From Caulifigura coniformis (GTDB lineage Bacteria > Planctomycetota > Planctomycetia > Planctomycetales > Planctomycetaceae): DNA of 64,000 bases. Each line of letters starts with the position of its first letter. The stretch's first letter is position 1. Location of the stretch: contig NZ_CP036271.1 in the NCBI RefSeq assembly GCF_007745175.1, positions 6,659,439 to 6,723,438 of the forward strand. Reading direction: 5' to 3'. Below, piece after piece: positions 1 to 8,014 of the stretch. The translations under genes were made by a program, and so were the position numbers. A model generated the notes under the pieces. The model did no database searches. It saw nothing but the letters and a program-made list of their open reading frames with translations, and was not told the origin of the DNA.

Positions 1-329
1 TGGCCTTGTTTCAATTGTGTGCCGGTCGCCTGGTAGATCATGTAATTCGAATCCGTCGGATCAACCGTCCCCGTTGGAGCGTAAATCTTGATTTCCGATT
101 CGTTTGCGGCCATATCTCGGAAAACCACCGACACTGGCGGTCGCGCATTCACCGTGGCAACCGGAACCCGGATCTTCCACGAAATACTGACAAAAGTGTT
201 TGCAGCCGGTTGATTGGGGGACTCCTGCGGGCATCCTGACGCACAGAGCACCAATGCCAAGAGGAAACGAAAATTCGACGACAACTTTCTGCCCGAAGCC
301 ACCCCACCTCGAACATCATTGCACGACAT
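1..329 (-). CDS. Partial putative lipoprotein, C-terminus outside window
   Basis: Only the first 109 codons are inside the window; the gene runs off the left edge. The product begins MSCNDVRGGVASGRK, followed by a hydrophobic stretch (FRFLLALVLCASGC) that reads as a type II signal peptide with lipobox A-S-G-C. The protein should therefore be lipid-anchored outside the cytoplasmic membrane. The visible mature part (SISWKIRVPVATVNARPPVSVVF) has no domain I recognise. The start is supported by AGGAGG eight bases upstream. The upstream leader is made of a 12-bp tandem repeat, which is unusual. Function unknown. Confidence 0.72.
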   Translation of the reverse strand, partial: MSCNDVRGGVASGRKLSSNFRFLLALVLCASGCPQESPNQPAANTFVSISWKIRVPVATVNARPPVSVVFRDMAANESEIKIYAPTGTVDPTDSNYMIYQATGTQLKQG

Positions 330-340
330 AGCCACTTCCT

Positions 341-412
341 CCTGAGAGAGAGCCTGAGAGAGAGCCTGAGAGAGAGCCTGAGAGAGAGCCTGAGAGAGAG
401 CCTGAGAGAGAG
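341..412. repeat. Six perfect 12-bp tandem repeats in a gene leader
   Basis: The unit CCTGAGAGAGAG is repeated six times without a mismatch, followed by a partial CCTG. Read on the minus strand it is CTCTCTCTCAGG. The array ends about 11 bases before the start codon of the partial lipoprotein gene, and its last copy runs into that gene's AGGAGG ribosome-binding site. Repeats like this can change copy number by slippage. The rest of the 298-bp gap up to position 627 holds no gene I can support. Confidence 0.95.
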
Positions 413-604
413 CCTGCCACAACCGCGAAGCTGACTGCTTATTCGATCATGGCCTGAGTGGCCAAGCTACCAGTCTCAAGTTCGTTGTCAACCTCAAACA
501 TGAGTCAAGAATTGATGGAGCTCCGCATCAAGCCGCTGGAAGCATTGCGAGTCCTGTGCCACCACTGCCGTGCAGCTTGGGATCGAGGTCATGATCCGCC
601 CGAA

Positions 605-618
605 CAGGCTGAAGCCTG
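605..618. repeat. Short hairpin, CAGGCT-GA-AGCCTG
   Basis: A perfect 6-bp inverted repeat with a 2-base centre lies just downstream of the DUF1501 stop codon. From memory, similar AGGCTGAAGCCT sequences are scattered through planctomycete and related genomes, so it may be a dispersed repeat. It could also help end transcription of the DUF1501 gene, but no T-run follows it. Confidence 0.45.
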
Positions 619-627
619 TACTCCGAA

Positions 628-2067
628 CTACGCAATCAGCTTTTCGACGATTTTTCCTGCGACGTCAGTCAGCCTGAAGTTCCTCCCCTGGAACTTGTAC
701 GTCAGCTTCTCGTGATCCAGACCGAGGAGCTTCAGCAGCGTGGCGTGCAGGTCGTGGACGTGGACCTTGTCTTCGACGGAGTAATAGCCGAGTTCGTCCG
801 TCGCACCGATCGTCTGTCCGTGTTTGATCCCGCCGCCGGTCATCCACATCGTGAACGCCTCGACGTGATGGTCGCGGCCAATGAGGTCGCGCGGCTCGCC
901 CATCGGAGTGCGACCGAACTCGCCCCCCCAGATGACGATGGTGTCATCCAGCAGGCCGCGGGCCTTGAGATCGGTGACGAGGGCGGCCGCCCCCTGGTCC
1001 ACTTCCCTGCACCGCGCATCGAGCGGTTCGCCGAGGTGGGTGTCCTTGTTGCCGTGATGGTCCCAGTCGGTGTGATAGAGCTGCACGAACCGGCAGCCCC
1101 GTTCGACGAGCCGCCGCGCGAGGAGACAATTGTTGGCGAACGACGGCTTCGAAGGATCGGCCCCGTAGAGGTCCATCGTCTCCTTCGTTTCGCCGGAGAG
1201 GTCGACGAGTTCCGGCGCACTGGATTGCATGCGGAACGCCATTTCATAGGCGGCGATGCGCGTGGCGATCTCGGGATCCTGAACGGCCGCAAGCCGCGAC
1301 TGGTTGAGATCGCGCACCGCGTCAAAGAAAGCTCCCTGCCGGGCCGAGTCGTATCCGGGCGGGCTCGAGAGATTCAGGATCGGCTCGGCCCCGGAGAGGA
1401 ACGGGACCCCCTGGTAGGTCGTCGGCAGGAAGCCGCTGCCCCACAGCGCGGTCCCTCCGCGCGGGCCGCGCGGGCCTGACTGCAGAACGACGAATCCCGG
1501 CAGCGACTGCGACTCGCTGCCAATGCCATAGGTGAGCCAGGCACCCATGGATGGCATGCCGAAGCGTGAGGAGCCGCAGTTCATGAACAGCTTGGCCGGC
1601 CCGTGGTTGAAGACGTCGGTGGCCATGCTTTTCACGAAGGTCACATCGTCGGCGATCTTCGCGAGGTGCGGAAGACACTCACTGATCTGGGCCTTCGACT
1701 CGCCATGTTCCGCAAACTTGCGACGGGTTCCGAGGAGCTTCGCATCCCCCTTGATGAACGCGAACCGCTTGCCCTTGGTGACCTCTTCGGGGATGACCTG
1801 ACCGTCATACTCCTGCAGCTTCGGCTTGTAGTCGAACAGATCGAGTTGACTCGGCGCCCCGGCCATGAACATGAAGATCACCCGCTTGGCCCTGGCGGGG
1901 AAATGAGTCGGCTTGGGAAGGAGCGGAGGTTTCGCCTGCGGGAGGGGGGCCGCTGAGGCGTTTTCGCCCAGCATCGAGGCCAGAGCGATCGATCCCAGGC
2001 CGACGCCGCAGTCGGCGAAGAAATGCCGGCGGGTGCGATCAAGGAGGTGGGCGGCACGCAGGTCCAT
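628..2067 (-). CDS. DUF1501 family protein
   Basis: A 479-aa member of the DUF1501 family, which belongs to the alkaline-phosphatase/sulfatase-like superfamily and is very abundant in planctomycetes. The N-terminus (TRRHFFADCGVGLGSIALASMLG) has the twin-arginine-like pattern normal for the family, suggesting export. Family-typical stretches follow: RAKRVIFMFMAGAPSQLDLFDYKP, FVQLYHTDWDHHG, and IVIWGGEFGRTPMGE, the last two carrying His/Asp residues that probably bind metal. The biochemical role of the family is not established. DUF1501 genes are often paired with a DUF1549/DUF1553 cytochrome-type gene; no such partner is next to this one. The ribosome-binding site is weak. Confidence 0.9.
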   Translation of the reverse strand: MDLRAAHLLDRTRRHFFADCGVGLGSIALASMLGENASAAPLPQAKPPLLPKPTHFPARAKRVIFMFMAGAPSQLDLFDYKPKLQEYDGQVIPEEVTKGKRFAFIKGDAKLLGTRRKFAEHGESKAQISECLPHLAKIADDVTFVKSMATDVFNHGPAKLFMNCGSSRFGMPSMGAWLTYGIGSESQSLPGFVVLQSGPRGPRGGTALWGSGFLPTTYQGVPFLSGAEPILNLSSPPGYDSARQGAFFDAVRDLNQSRLAAVQDPEIATRIAAYEMAFRMQSSAPELVDLSGETKETMDLYGADPSKPSFANNCLLARRLVERGCRFVQLYHTDWDHHGNKDTHLGEPLDARCREVDQGAAALVTDLKARGLLDDTIVIWGGEFGRTPMGEPRDLIGRDHHVEAFTMWMTGGGIKHGQTIGATDELGYYSVEDKVHVHDLHATLLKLLGLDHEKLTYKFQGRNFRLTDVAGKIVEKLIA

Positions 2068-2202
2068 GAGATCGGCCGTTGGATGGCGAAGCGGAACAGC
2101 GGTCAGGCCTTCATTCTGCCGGGTGGAGCGACGAGGGACAACGGCGGGAGTGGTGGTTGGTGGACCGACGTCGACACTGGCGGTGCCGGCCCTGGTGGCT
2201 GC

Positions 2203-3678
2203 CTAAGGGAGGATCCAGTCCCGTAAGTGGCGTGCGATTGGCGCCGGCGTTTGCGGTCGGTCGGCAATTCGGATCGCGACGCACCGGGCCAGCAGTTCGG
2301 CCAGGGGCTCCGGGAGCAATGGTTCGAGAGTCGACTTCGCGATCGGTTGAGCGTCACGGACGATGCTGGCGGTAATCTCCGCGCGGGTCGAGCCGGCATG
2401 GAGAGGCTGGCCGGTGAGGACCGCGAAGGCCGTGGCGCCGAATCCGTAAATATCAGTCCAGGGGCCGATGGTTCCGAGCGCAGGGACGACCTGTTCCGGA
2501 GCCGCACAGGCGAGCGTCGCGCCGGTCCTCGCGGCGGGCGCGAGTGCCGTCGTCGATGACAATCCGAAGTCCACGAGGACGACGCGGCCGGCCTTCGAGC
2601 AGACGACGTTGGCGGGGGTTACATCGCCGTGGACAATTCCGGCGGCATGGACTGCGGAGAGCACATCGGCAACGAGGGCCAGGCGTTCGAGTTTCTCAAC
2701 CAGAGTGACGCTGGCCGAGAGGGCCCACTCAAGAAGGTTCTGCCCTTCAATCAACTCGGAGGCGATGAACGGCGTGCCGGAGGGGGTTCGTCCCCAACCG
2801 AGTGAACGAGCAACTCCCGGATGTTCGAGCTGGCTGACTGTTTCGAGTTCCGTGGCGAGCGACCGCAGCGCGGGGCCATGTTTCCAGAACTGCTTCTTGA
2901 GGAACTTCACCGCCAGCGCGGCGCCCGTGCGGCGATCGACGGCGTGATACACGCGGCCGATTCCGCCCTGGCCGATGAGACGGGTGAGCCGGAGTTCGGA
3001 GTAGAGAAGTTGAGGGAGTCCTCCGGCGATAGTCCAGGCGGCTGCGGGATCGCCGATCGAGTCGGGAACATTCAGCAGGACGCCGAAGTCGATCTGGCGG
3101 AGGTCGTCATCGTCGAGGCCGGCGTGCTTGCGGAGTGACTGGCAGGCATCGGCGAAGGCCCGGCTGATCGATCGCTCGGACGCGCCGGTGGCAGCTGCGA
3201 TGCGGGCCGGGGAGTCGCCGCGGAGCCGGAGCAGGACGACTTCGCGGGCGAGCGGTTCGAGCGTGTCGAGGGCCGCTTCGAGGGCTTCGGTGGCCGAGGC
3301 GGCTTCGTCGGCGTTTGGCGTGTGGTGGTCGAGGATGATGGGGTCGACGGCCGTTTCGCGATCGACCGTGCGGCGGTCCTGCTGATGCCGACGGATTTGC
3401 TTGTGCAGTTTCCGGGAGACGAGCGTGGCCAGCAGAGGCCAGAGATCGTCGGCGTCGAGCCGCCAGCGGTCTTCGCGGACGCCGACCAGGAAGCTGCGCC
3501 AGGCGGAGGCGACGACATCGTCCGCATCGAGCCGGGCACGGTAACGAGTGGCGAGCTGGCTCTGCACGAGGGCCGCCAGGCGGACGGTGTACGTGGCAAA
3601 CCGTGCTGCGGCATCGTGCTCGGCCGGGTGACCGGAGCCGGCGACGGAGTTCGGCGGGTTTCCGAATTCGTCGGACAT
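2203..3678 (-). CDS. ECF sigma factor fused to Ser/Thr protein kinase
   Basis: One 491-aa polypeptide holds two regulatory modules. Residues about 30-180 are an ECF-type sigma factor: region 2 around DADDVVASAWRSFL and region 4 around LEPLAREVVLLRLRG with its helix-turn-helix. Residues about 228-491 are a Hanks-type kinase with GQGGIG loop (236-241), Lys258 in LAVKFLKK, catalytic HGD (350-352) and DFG (370-372), and an APE-like motif. All core catalytic residues are present. The loop is HGD rather than HRD, as in many bacterial kinases. No membrane segment is seen, so both parts are cytoplasmic. The kinase may control the sigma domain or be controlled with it; this is inference. The start at 3678 (MSDEFGN) was preferred over 3708 (MPVPC); neither has a strong ribosome-binding site. 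It is divergent from the ferredoxin gene. Confidence 0.9.
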   Translation of the reverse strand: MSDEFGNPPNSVAGSGHPAEHDAAARFATYTVRLAALVQSQLATRYRARLDADDVVASAWRSFLVGVREDRWRLDADDLWPLLATLVSRKLHKQIRRHQQDRRTVDRETAVDPIILDHHTPNADEAASATEALEAALDTLEPLAREVVLLRLRGDSPARIAAATGASERSISRAFADACQSLRKHAGLDDDDLRQIDFGVLLNVPDSIGDPAAAWTIAGGLPQLLYSELRLTRLIGQGGIGRVYHAVDRRTGAALAVKFLKKQFWKHGPALRSLATELETVSQLEHPGVARSLGWGRTPSGTPFIASELIEGQNLLEWALSASVTLVEKLERLALVADVLSAVHAAGIVHGDVTPANVVCSKAGRVVLVDFGLSSTTALAPAARTGATLACAAPEQVVPALGTIGPWTDIYGFGATAFAVLTGQPLHAGSTRAEITASIVRDAQPIAKSTLEPLLPEPLAELLARCVAIRIADRPQTPAPIARHLRDWILP

Positions 3679-3755
3679 TTCTGGCGGCCTGAGGCAAGGG
3701 ACGGGCATTTCCGGGTAGATGCCGTCTCCACTTCTATCAGCGAAAGGACAACCTC

Positions 3756-4082
3756 ATGGCCATGGTGGTGACCGAGCCGTGCTTCGGATGCAAGTTTACT
3801 GACTGCGTCGTTGTCTGCCCGACGGAGTGCTTTCACGAAGGCGAATCGATGCTGTTCATCAACCCGGACGAGTGCATCGACTGCGGGGCTTGCGTGCCGG
3901 AATGCCCGGTGTCGGCGATTTTCTATGAGGGAGATGTTCCGGCCGCGTGGAAGGGGTACGTCGAGCTGAACCGGGAGATGGCGCCGGTGTGTCCGCCGAT
4001 TCGTGAGCGGAAGGCGCCGTTGCCGGAGCGGGAACGGCTTCCGGATGAGACCGGAGGGGGCGATCGCATGAATGGTCGCTGA
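3756..4082 (+). CDS. fdxA: Seven-iron ferredoxin, FdI type
   Basis: A 108-aa ferredoxin closely resembling Azotobacter vinelandii ferredoxin I over its whole length. Cysteines are at 9, 12, 17, 21, 25, 40, 43, 46 and 50. In FdI the equivalents of Cys9, Cys17 and Cys50 hold a [3Fe-4S] cluster and those of Cys21, 40, 43 and 46 hold a [4Fe-4S] cluster. It should act as a small cytoplasmic electron carrier. The C-terminal half follows the FdI pattern (ELNREMAPVCPPI, then PLPE). The start has an AAAGGA site nine bases upstream; an internal Met at codon 3 is a possible alternative. The gene stands alone between the sigma-kinase and an SRPBCC gene. Confidence 0.93.
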   Translation: MAMVVTEPCFGCKFTDCVVVCPTECFHEGESMLFINPDECIDCGACVPECPVSAIFYEGDVPAAWKGYVELNREMAPVCPPIRERKAPLPERERLPDETGGGDRMNGR

Positions 4083-4177
4083 TCCGAGAATTTCTGGATT
4101 GGCGTGTCGATTTCCGCAGTGGTCGATCGACGCAGTCATGTTCCCACGCAACTCGTCCCTTTCAGGAGCACTTTCCC

Positions 4178-4630
4178 ATGTCGGATTCATCCAGCACCAT
4201 TCGCCTGCATCGCGTCCTTCGGGCCCCTGCCGAACGGATTTACAAGGCGTTCCTCGACCCGGACGCCCTTTGCCGGTGGCTGCCGCCGTTTGGCTTCCTG
4301 GGGAAGATCGAACGGATCGACCCCCGAGAAGGGGGCGGCTATCACATGTCGTTCACGAACTTCGGCACGGGGCAGAGCCAGTGGTTCGAGAGCCGCTTCG
4401 TGGAACTTGTTCCGGGCGAGCGAATCGTCCTCGCCGACACGTTCGACAAGCCTGGTCCGGCCGGGAGCATGACCAAGACCATCACTCTGCGGCCGGTGAG
4501 CTGCGGGACGGAACTGGAAATCGTGCATGCCGGGATTCCCTCGGTCATCCCCCCGGAGATGTGTTACCTCGGCTGGCAGGAGTCACTGCGCCAACTGGCC
4601 TCGCTGGTGGAGCCGGAGATTCCGGGTTAA
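4178..4630 (+). CDS. SRPBCC/AHSA1 family protein
   Basis: A 150-aa START-like fold protein of the 'activator of Hsp90 ATPase homolog 1-like' group. The typical opening RVLRAPAERIYKAFLDPDALCRWLPP and the closing GWQESLRQLASLVEP are both present, covering the usual family length. Members bind hydrophobic ligands in a helix-grip cavity; the ligand here cannot be told from sequence. No signal peptide, so it is probably cytoplasmic. AGGAG lies ten bases before the ATG. It lies 95 bp downstream of the ferredoxin gene on the same strand and may be co-transcribed. Confidence 0.88.
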   Translation: MSDSSSTIRLHRVLRAPAERIYKAFLDPDALCRWLPPFGFLGKIERIDPREGGGYHMSFTNFGTGQSQWFESRFVELVPGERIVLADTFDKPGPAGSMTKTITLRPVSCGTELEIVHAGIPSVIPPEMCYLGWQESLRQLASLVEPEIPG

Positions 4631-4688
4631 GGCGATTCGGACTCGCGCCGGCAGGGGGGCCGCCCCTGCCGGGGGACGCCAGGGCTGA

Positions 4689-4769
4689 TCACTTTCTCAG
4701 GATGGGCCAGTTCGTCGTTGCCGCAAAATGACTTGCGGTAACGAAAGTCGACCGACCGTGAAAAAGTGA
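4689..4769. repeat. Dispersed hairpin repeat, unit A copy 1
   Basis: An 81-bp unit bounded by near-perfect inverted ends, TCACTTTCTCA and TGAAAAAGTGA. Inside is a second inverted repeat: TCGTTGCCGCAA (4715-4726), a 6-base loop, then TTGCGGTAACGA (4733-4744), with one mismatch that would be a G-U pair in RNA. Two more copies lie at 57984-58077 and 58417-58498 in the same orientation. The nested palindromes suggest a REP- or MITE-like element. The gap from 4631 to 5252 holds this unit, unit B and a promoter; no gene is supported in it. Confidence 0.85.
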
Positions 4770-4829
4770 CTCGCCCCGCCCCAATCCCCACCCGCCCAAG
4801 CACTTCCGAATACCGAGGACCAAGCTCTC

Positions 4830-5061
4830 CCGCGCAACCGCCCCCGTCATGGTGGAGGACACCATGATCACAACCACCGTCAACCTGTCGTCACACAACC
4901 CGGCCCGGCCGGCTCCATGTCCGCGCCACCCACGCTCTCCCGATCCTTCCACTGAACTTCCGCAGGAAAAGAGGGCGAGGAGTACAGGACCACCCACACA
5001 ACGCGCCCTCCTTGCCCCCCTCGACGTCAAACACCTCCGCAGTGTTCCCAATCCCTGCCCG
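4830..5061. repeat. Dispersed repeat, unit B copy 1
   Basis: About 232 bp that matches 58160-58390 closely. The core at 4926-5044 differs from the other copy at only one position. Conservation does not favour any codon frame, so the small open frames on both strands are probably not genes. It carries an inverted repeat GAGGGCG...CGCCCTC with a loop of about 27 bases. It directly follows unit A, as in the second copy. Role unknown. Confidence 0.85.
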
Positions 5062-5085
5062 CCCAGCCGCGGGACGGGCGAATCC

Positions 5086-5115
5086 TTGACATTTCCTTGC
5101 GTTCTCCCGTAGCAT
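5086..5115 (+). promoter_or_regulatory. Sigma-70-type promoter for rpmF-plsX
   Basis: TTGACA at 5086-5091, an 18-base spacer, and TAGCAT at 5110-5115. The -35 box is a perfect consensus match. It lies 138 bp before the rpmF start codon and just after repeat unit B. Confidence 0.6.
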
Positions 5116-5252
5116 GCTCCGCTCTTCACAGAGTCCAGACTTAAAATTGCCTGATCCCCTGATTGGATCAGGAGTTGGGGCGATTCAGCCCCGGGTTCAA
5201 TCGACGCTGGCATGATCGGCCGCGTGGATCATTTCGAGTTGAGGCGAGTGCG

Positions 5253-5432
5253 ATGGCTGTTCCCAAGAGGCGGACCTCGAAGTCCAAGAAGAAGATGCGT
5301 CGCAGCCATTTCGCTGTGAAGCCGATGAAGCTGCAGACGTGCCCGCAGTGCAACACGTTCAAGCCTTCGCATGTCGTTTGCCCCAATTGCGGCAGCTACC
5401 AGGGCCGCACGGTGGTTGAAGCTCAGGACTGA
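5253..5432 (+). CDS. rpmF: 50S ribosomal protein bL32
   Basis: A 59-aa protein starting MAVPKRRTSKSKKKMRRSHF, the standard bL32 opening. The C-terminal half carries two Cys pairs, CPQC and CPNC, that form the zinc-binding knuckle of the zinc-containing form. It is a structural protein of the large ribosomal subunit. The start at 5253 fits the family length; a longer in-frame extension upstream has no family support. GAGGCG lies seven bases upstream. It is followed after five bases by plsX, the common bacterial rpmF-plsX pairing. Confidence 0.97.
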   Translation: MAVPKRRTSKSKKKMRRSHFAVKPMKLQTCPQCNTFKPSHVVCPNCGSYQGRTVVEAQD

Positions 5433-5437
5433 ACGGC

Positions 5438-6433
5438 ATGCGCATCGCCCTCGACGCGATGGGGGGCGACTTCGCCCCGCAGATCAACGTGCAAGGCGCG
5501 ATCGATGCGCTGTGCGCGAATCTCGATCTTGAAGTTCAGCTCGTTGGCGACGCCGGGGATCTGGAGCGACGCCTTGCGGAAACCGGGTATTCCGGCGAGC
5601 GCCTGAGCATCGTTCCGGCCGACGGTTTCGTCGGCATGGAAGAAAAGCCCACAGAAGCGCTGCGCAAAAAGCCGCGGAGCTCGATTGCCGTCTGCTGGAA
5701 GCTGATGGCCACCCGCGAGGTCGACGCGATCGTCAGCGCCGGCAATACGGGCGGGGTCGTCGCAGCGGGCCTCTGGAGCCGGCTGTTCCTGAAAGGCGTC
5801 AAACGCCCGGGAATCGCAGTGGTCCTGCCGACGCTGACAGGCCGCACCGTGCTGATGGATGTCGGGGCCAACCCGGACGCCAAGCCGGAGCACCTCTATC
5901 AATACGCCGTCATGGCGCAGATTTATTCCCGCGAAATGCTGGGAATCTCGCATCCGCGCGTCGGGCTGATGAACATCGGCAGCGAGGACGGCAAAGGAAA
6001 CGAGCTGGTCCGCGGCACGCACCAGATGCTCAGCAAGAGCCCTTACAAGATGGACTACGTCGGAAACGTCGAAGGCCGGGGCCTGTACCTGGGCGAGGCG
6101 GACGTGGTGATTTGCGAAGGATTCGTGGGAAATGTCGTGCTGAAAGTCAGCGAAGGCATGGCCTCGATGTTCATGCGGCGGATTCCGGACGCGATCCTGA
6201 AGTCGCTGCATTCCGAGAAGCACCTGGCGGCCGCGGCGTTCGAGAACCTCGCGCATTCCTACGAGTACAACGAAACGGGCGGAGCGCCGCTGCTGGGGAT
6301 CGACGGCGTGTGCATCATCTGCCACGGCTCGAGCGACGCCCGGTCGATTGCGAACGCCCTCCAGGGAGCCGCCGCCCTGCACAAGCGAAATGTCAACGCG
6401 CAGATCGCGGATGCTCTGGCGCTCAGCGAATAA
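5438..6433 (+). CDS. plsX: Phosphate acyltransferase PlsX
   Basis: A 331-aa PlsX. It makes acyl-phosphate from acyl-ACP and phosphate, the first step feeding PlsY in bacterial phospholipid synthesis; it works at the cytoplasmic face of the membrane. Family hallmarks are the opening IALDAMGGDFAP, the central ALPTLTGRTVLMDVGAN-like block (here VVLPTLTGRTVLMDVGAN), and the C-terminal GGAPLLGIDGVCIICHGSS. Length is normal. It lies five bases behind rpmF and shares its promoter. Confidence 0.97.
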   Translation: MRIALDAMGGDFAPQINVQGAIDALCANLDLEVQLVGDAGDLERRLAETGYSGERLSIVPADGFVGMEEKPTEALRKKPRSSIAVCWKLMATREVDAIVSAGNTGGVVAAGLWSRLFLKGVKRPGIAVVLPTLTGRTVLMDVGANPDAKPEHLYQYAVMAQIYSREMLGISHPRVGLMNIGSEDGKGNELVRGTHQMLSKSPYKMDYVGNVEGRGLYLGEADVVICEGFVGNVVLKVSEGMASMFMRRIPDAILKSLHSEKHLAAAAFENLAHSYEYNETGGAPLLGIDGVCIICHGSSDARSIANALQGAAALHKRNVNAQIADALALSE

Positions 6434-6487
6434 CGAAACCGAGTTCCGGAGTCCGAATTCGGGGAATTCCCGTCGCGCAGAGTTGCT

Positions 6488-6507
6488 GATCCCGGTGTGC
6501 CGGGATT
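6488..6507 (+). terminator. Terminator-like hairpin after plsX
   Basis: ATCCCGG, loop TGTG, CCGGGAT: a perfect 7-bp stem followed by TGTTG. It lies about 55 bp after the plsX stop and before the rpsU promoter, so it probably ends the rpmF-plsX transcript. The T-run is short. Confidence 0.55.
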
Positions 6508-6517
6508 GTTGAACCTC

Positions 6518-6546
6518 TTGCGTTTTGGCAGTCGATTCATTAGCGT
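6518..6546 (+). promoter_or_regulatory. Candidate promoter for rpsU
   Basis: TTGCGT (6518-6523), a 17-base spacer, then TAGCGT (6541-6546). The spacing is ideal but the -10 box is a weak match. It is placed between the plsX terminator hairpin and rpsU. Confidence 0.4.
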
Positions 6547-6654
6547 CGACGATCCGCCTGCGCCCGTCCCGGCATGTCAGGCAACAGATGGCTGCTTCGA
6601 GCGGCCGATTTCAACGAACTTCCCTCCACAGGGGAGCCAACAAAGGAGCCATGG

Positions 6655-6855
6655 GTGGTCCGTCTGCGTTTGCGAGATAATGAATCCGTTCAGGAAGCAG
6701 TCCGCCGGTTTCGTAAGCTGGTTGAGCACACCGGTGTGAAGAAGGAAATGCGTCGCCGCGAATATTTCGAGAAGCCGAGCGAGCAGAAGCGGCGTGAGCG
6801 TCGCCGGGCTCAGCGCCGGGCACGCATCAACAACGACCTCGCAAAGAAGTCCTGA
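6655..6855 (+). CDS. rpsU: 30S ribosomal protein bS21, GTG start
   Basis: A 66-aa bS21, a small basic protein of the small ribosomal subunit platform. The body [27 protein letters not shown] and the strongly basic tail ([19 protein letters not shown]) are typical. The start is GTG at 6655 with AAGGAG six bases upstream. The ATG at 6651 is out of frame, and the in-frame upstream extension is not family-like. It has its own promoter candidate and a strong terminator. Confidence 0.93.
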   Translation: MVRLRLRDNESVQEAVRRFRKLVEHTGVKKEMRRREYFEKPSEQKRRERRRAQRRARINNDLAKKS

Positions 6856-6911
6856 GCACTCGTGACGGGCGACCAGTCGCCCGCTGCCTGGACCCGGGAC
6901 GGATCCAATTC

Positions 6912-6938
6912 AAGAGCACGCCGAAGGGCGTGCTCTTT
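6912..6938 (+). terminator. Rho-independent terminator after rpsU
   Basis: AAGAGCACGCC, loop GAAG, GGCGTGCTCTT: a perfect 11-bp stem with a tetraloop, running into TTTGC. It sits 57 bp after the rpsU stop and before the AraC-family gene. Confidence 0.85.
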
Positions 6939-7135
6939 GCATTCCATGGGTTTGGAACCGTGAAATCCGCGGGACTTCCTGACGGGTGCGGGGTTCCATA
7001 GATGCCTGCCGCTGCAGCGGCGGCCTTCGGAATGCCTGTTCCCTTCGATGGTCCTATGGAACAACAAGAGATCGATGCCTGTGCCCCTTGCCGATTGGCA
7101 GGGCGCCTCCGCCTCTCCTCTGGCCAGGATGGCCG

Positions 7136-8014
7136 ATGAGCCAGGCTGACGTTGTAGCTCCCTCGGCGCGGCCGACATTGACGGCCCTGCTCAGCTGCTG
7201 GCCGGTGGTCTGCCAGGTCGACGGCGAGCGCAGCCTTTCTGCGCCGGAAGATTCGCTGGAATCGCCGGCGCTCGCGGTCGTCACCGCCGGTCCGCTGTGG
7301 GTCCGATTCGCGAACGCCGAACCCGAAAGACTCGAGTCGGGAGACCTCATCGTCACCCACGAAACCGACAGTGCGGACATCCTCTCCCATGTGGCGGACG
7401 ACCTGTCGGCGTCGAACGGGTTCTGGCGCCCGGATGATCTTTCCAGCTCGCCGGGGCTTCTGGTGGTGCGGCTGGAGTGCATCGGCACGCAGTTCGCCCC
7501 CGGGCTGATGCCACGGCCGTTTGTGATTCGTTCGCCCGGTTCAGCGGATCGGGCCCTTTCAAGTTCGCTTCTGGAAATCGTCCGGCTGGGGGTCGCGGCG
7601 CCGGTCGCCAATGCCGCGGCCACGGCGCTGTACCTGCATGTCATTCAGCAGCACCTGCAGGCGAAGCCCCGGGATGTGCAGATGCTGGCCGGGTTGTTCG
7701 ATTCCGAGATCGGCCCGGTCGTCGCGGCGCTGCTGCAGTCGCCCGCGCAGGACTGGACGGTCGAGTCGCTGGCGGACGTGGGGGACATGTCCCGCTCGGC
7801 CTTTGCGCGGAAGTTCCGGGACCTGATGGGGGCGGCTCCGATCGACTTCCTGGTGGAGGTGCGGATGTGGCTGGCGGCGCGGCTGCTGAAGCAGCCCTCC
7901 CGCGACCTGAAGTCGATTGCGCGGGAAGCGGGCTATCAATCGCCGGCGGCCTTCAGCGTGGCGTTCAAGCGATGGTCGGGCGAGACGCCGTCGGACTATC
8001 GACGCCGGGGCTGA
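7136..8014 (+). CDS. AraC-family transcriptional regulator (cupin_6 type)
   Basis: A 292-aa regulator. The N-terminal half (about 20-175) fits the AraC-type cupin sensor: VAGPLWVRF-like turn (TAGPLWVRFANAE), DLIVTHET and a long acidic loop. The C-terminal 100 residues are the double helix-turn-helix DNA-binding domain (WTVESLADVGDMSRSAFARKFRDLMGAAP, then SIAREAGYQSPAAFSVAFKRW, ending DYRRR). The start MSQADVVAP was chosen for its AGGA site and family length over a longer frame from 6986. The inducer is unknown. It is upstream of the large inverse-autotransporter gene on the same strand, separated by 421 bp, so it could control that gene or its own promoter. Confidence 0.88.
   Translation: MSQADVVAPSARPTLTALLSCWPVVCQVDGERSLSAPEDSLESPALAVVTAGPLWVRFANAEPERLESGDLIVTHETDSADILSHVADDLSASNGFWRPDDLSSSPGLLVVRLECIGTQFAPGLMPRPFVIRSPGSADRALSSSLLEIVRLGVAAPVANAAATALYLHVIQQHLQAKPRDVQMLAGLFDSEIGPVVAALLQSPAQDWTVESLADVGDMSRSAFARKFRDLMGAAPIDFLVEVRMWLAARLLKQPSRDLKSIAREAGYQSPAAFSVAFKRWSGETPSDYRRRG

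Noticed and set aside
4849-5112. Small open frames in repeat unit B (also at 58181-58498), conserved between copies
   Set aside because: Identity extends over both strands and all codon positions, so conservation reflects the DNA repeat rather than a protein.
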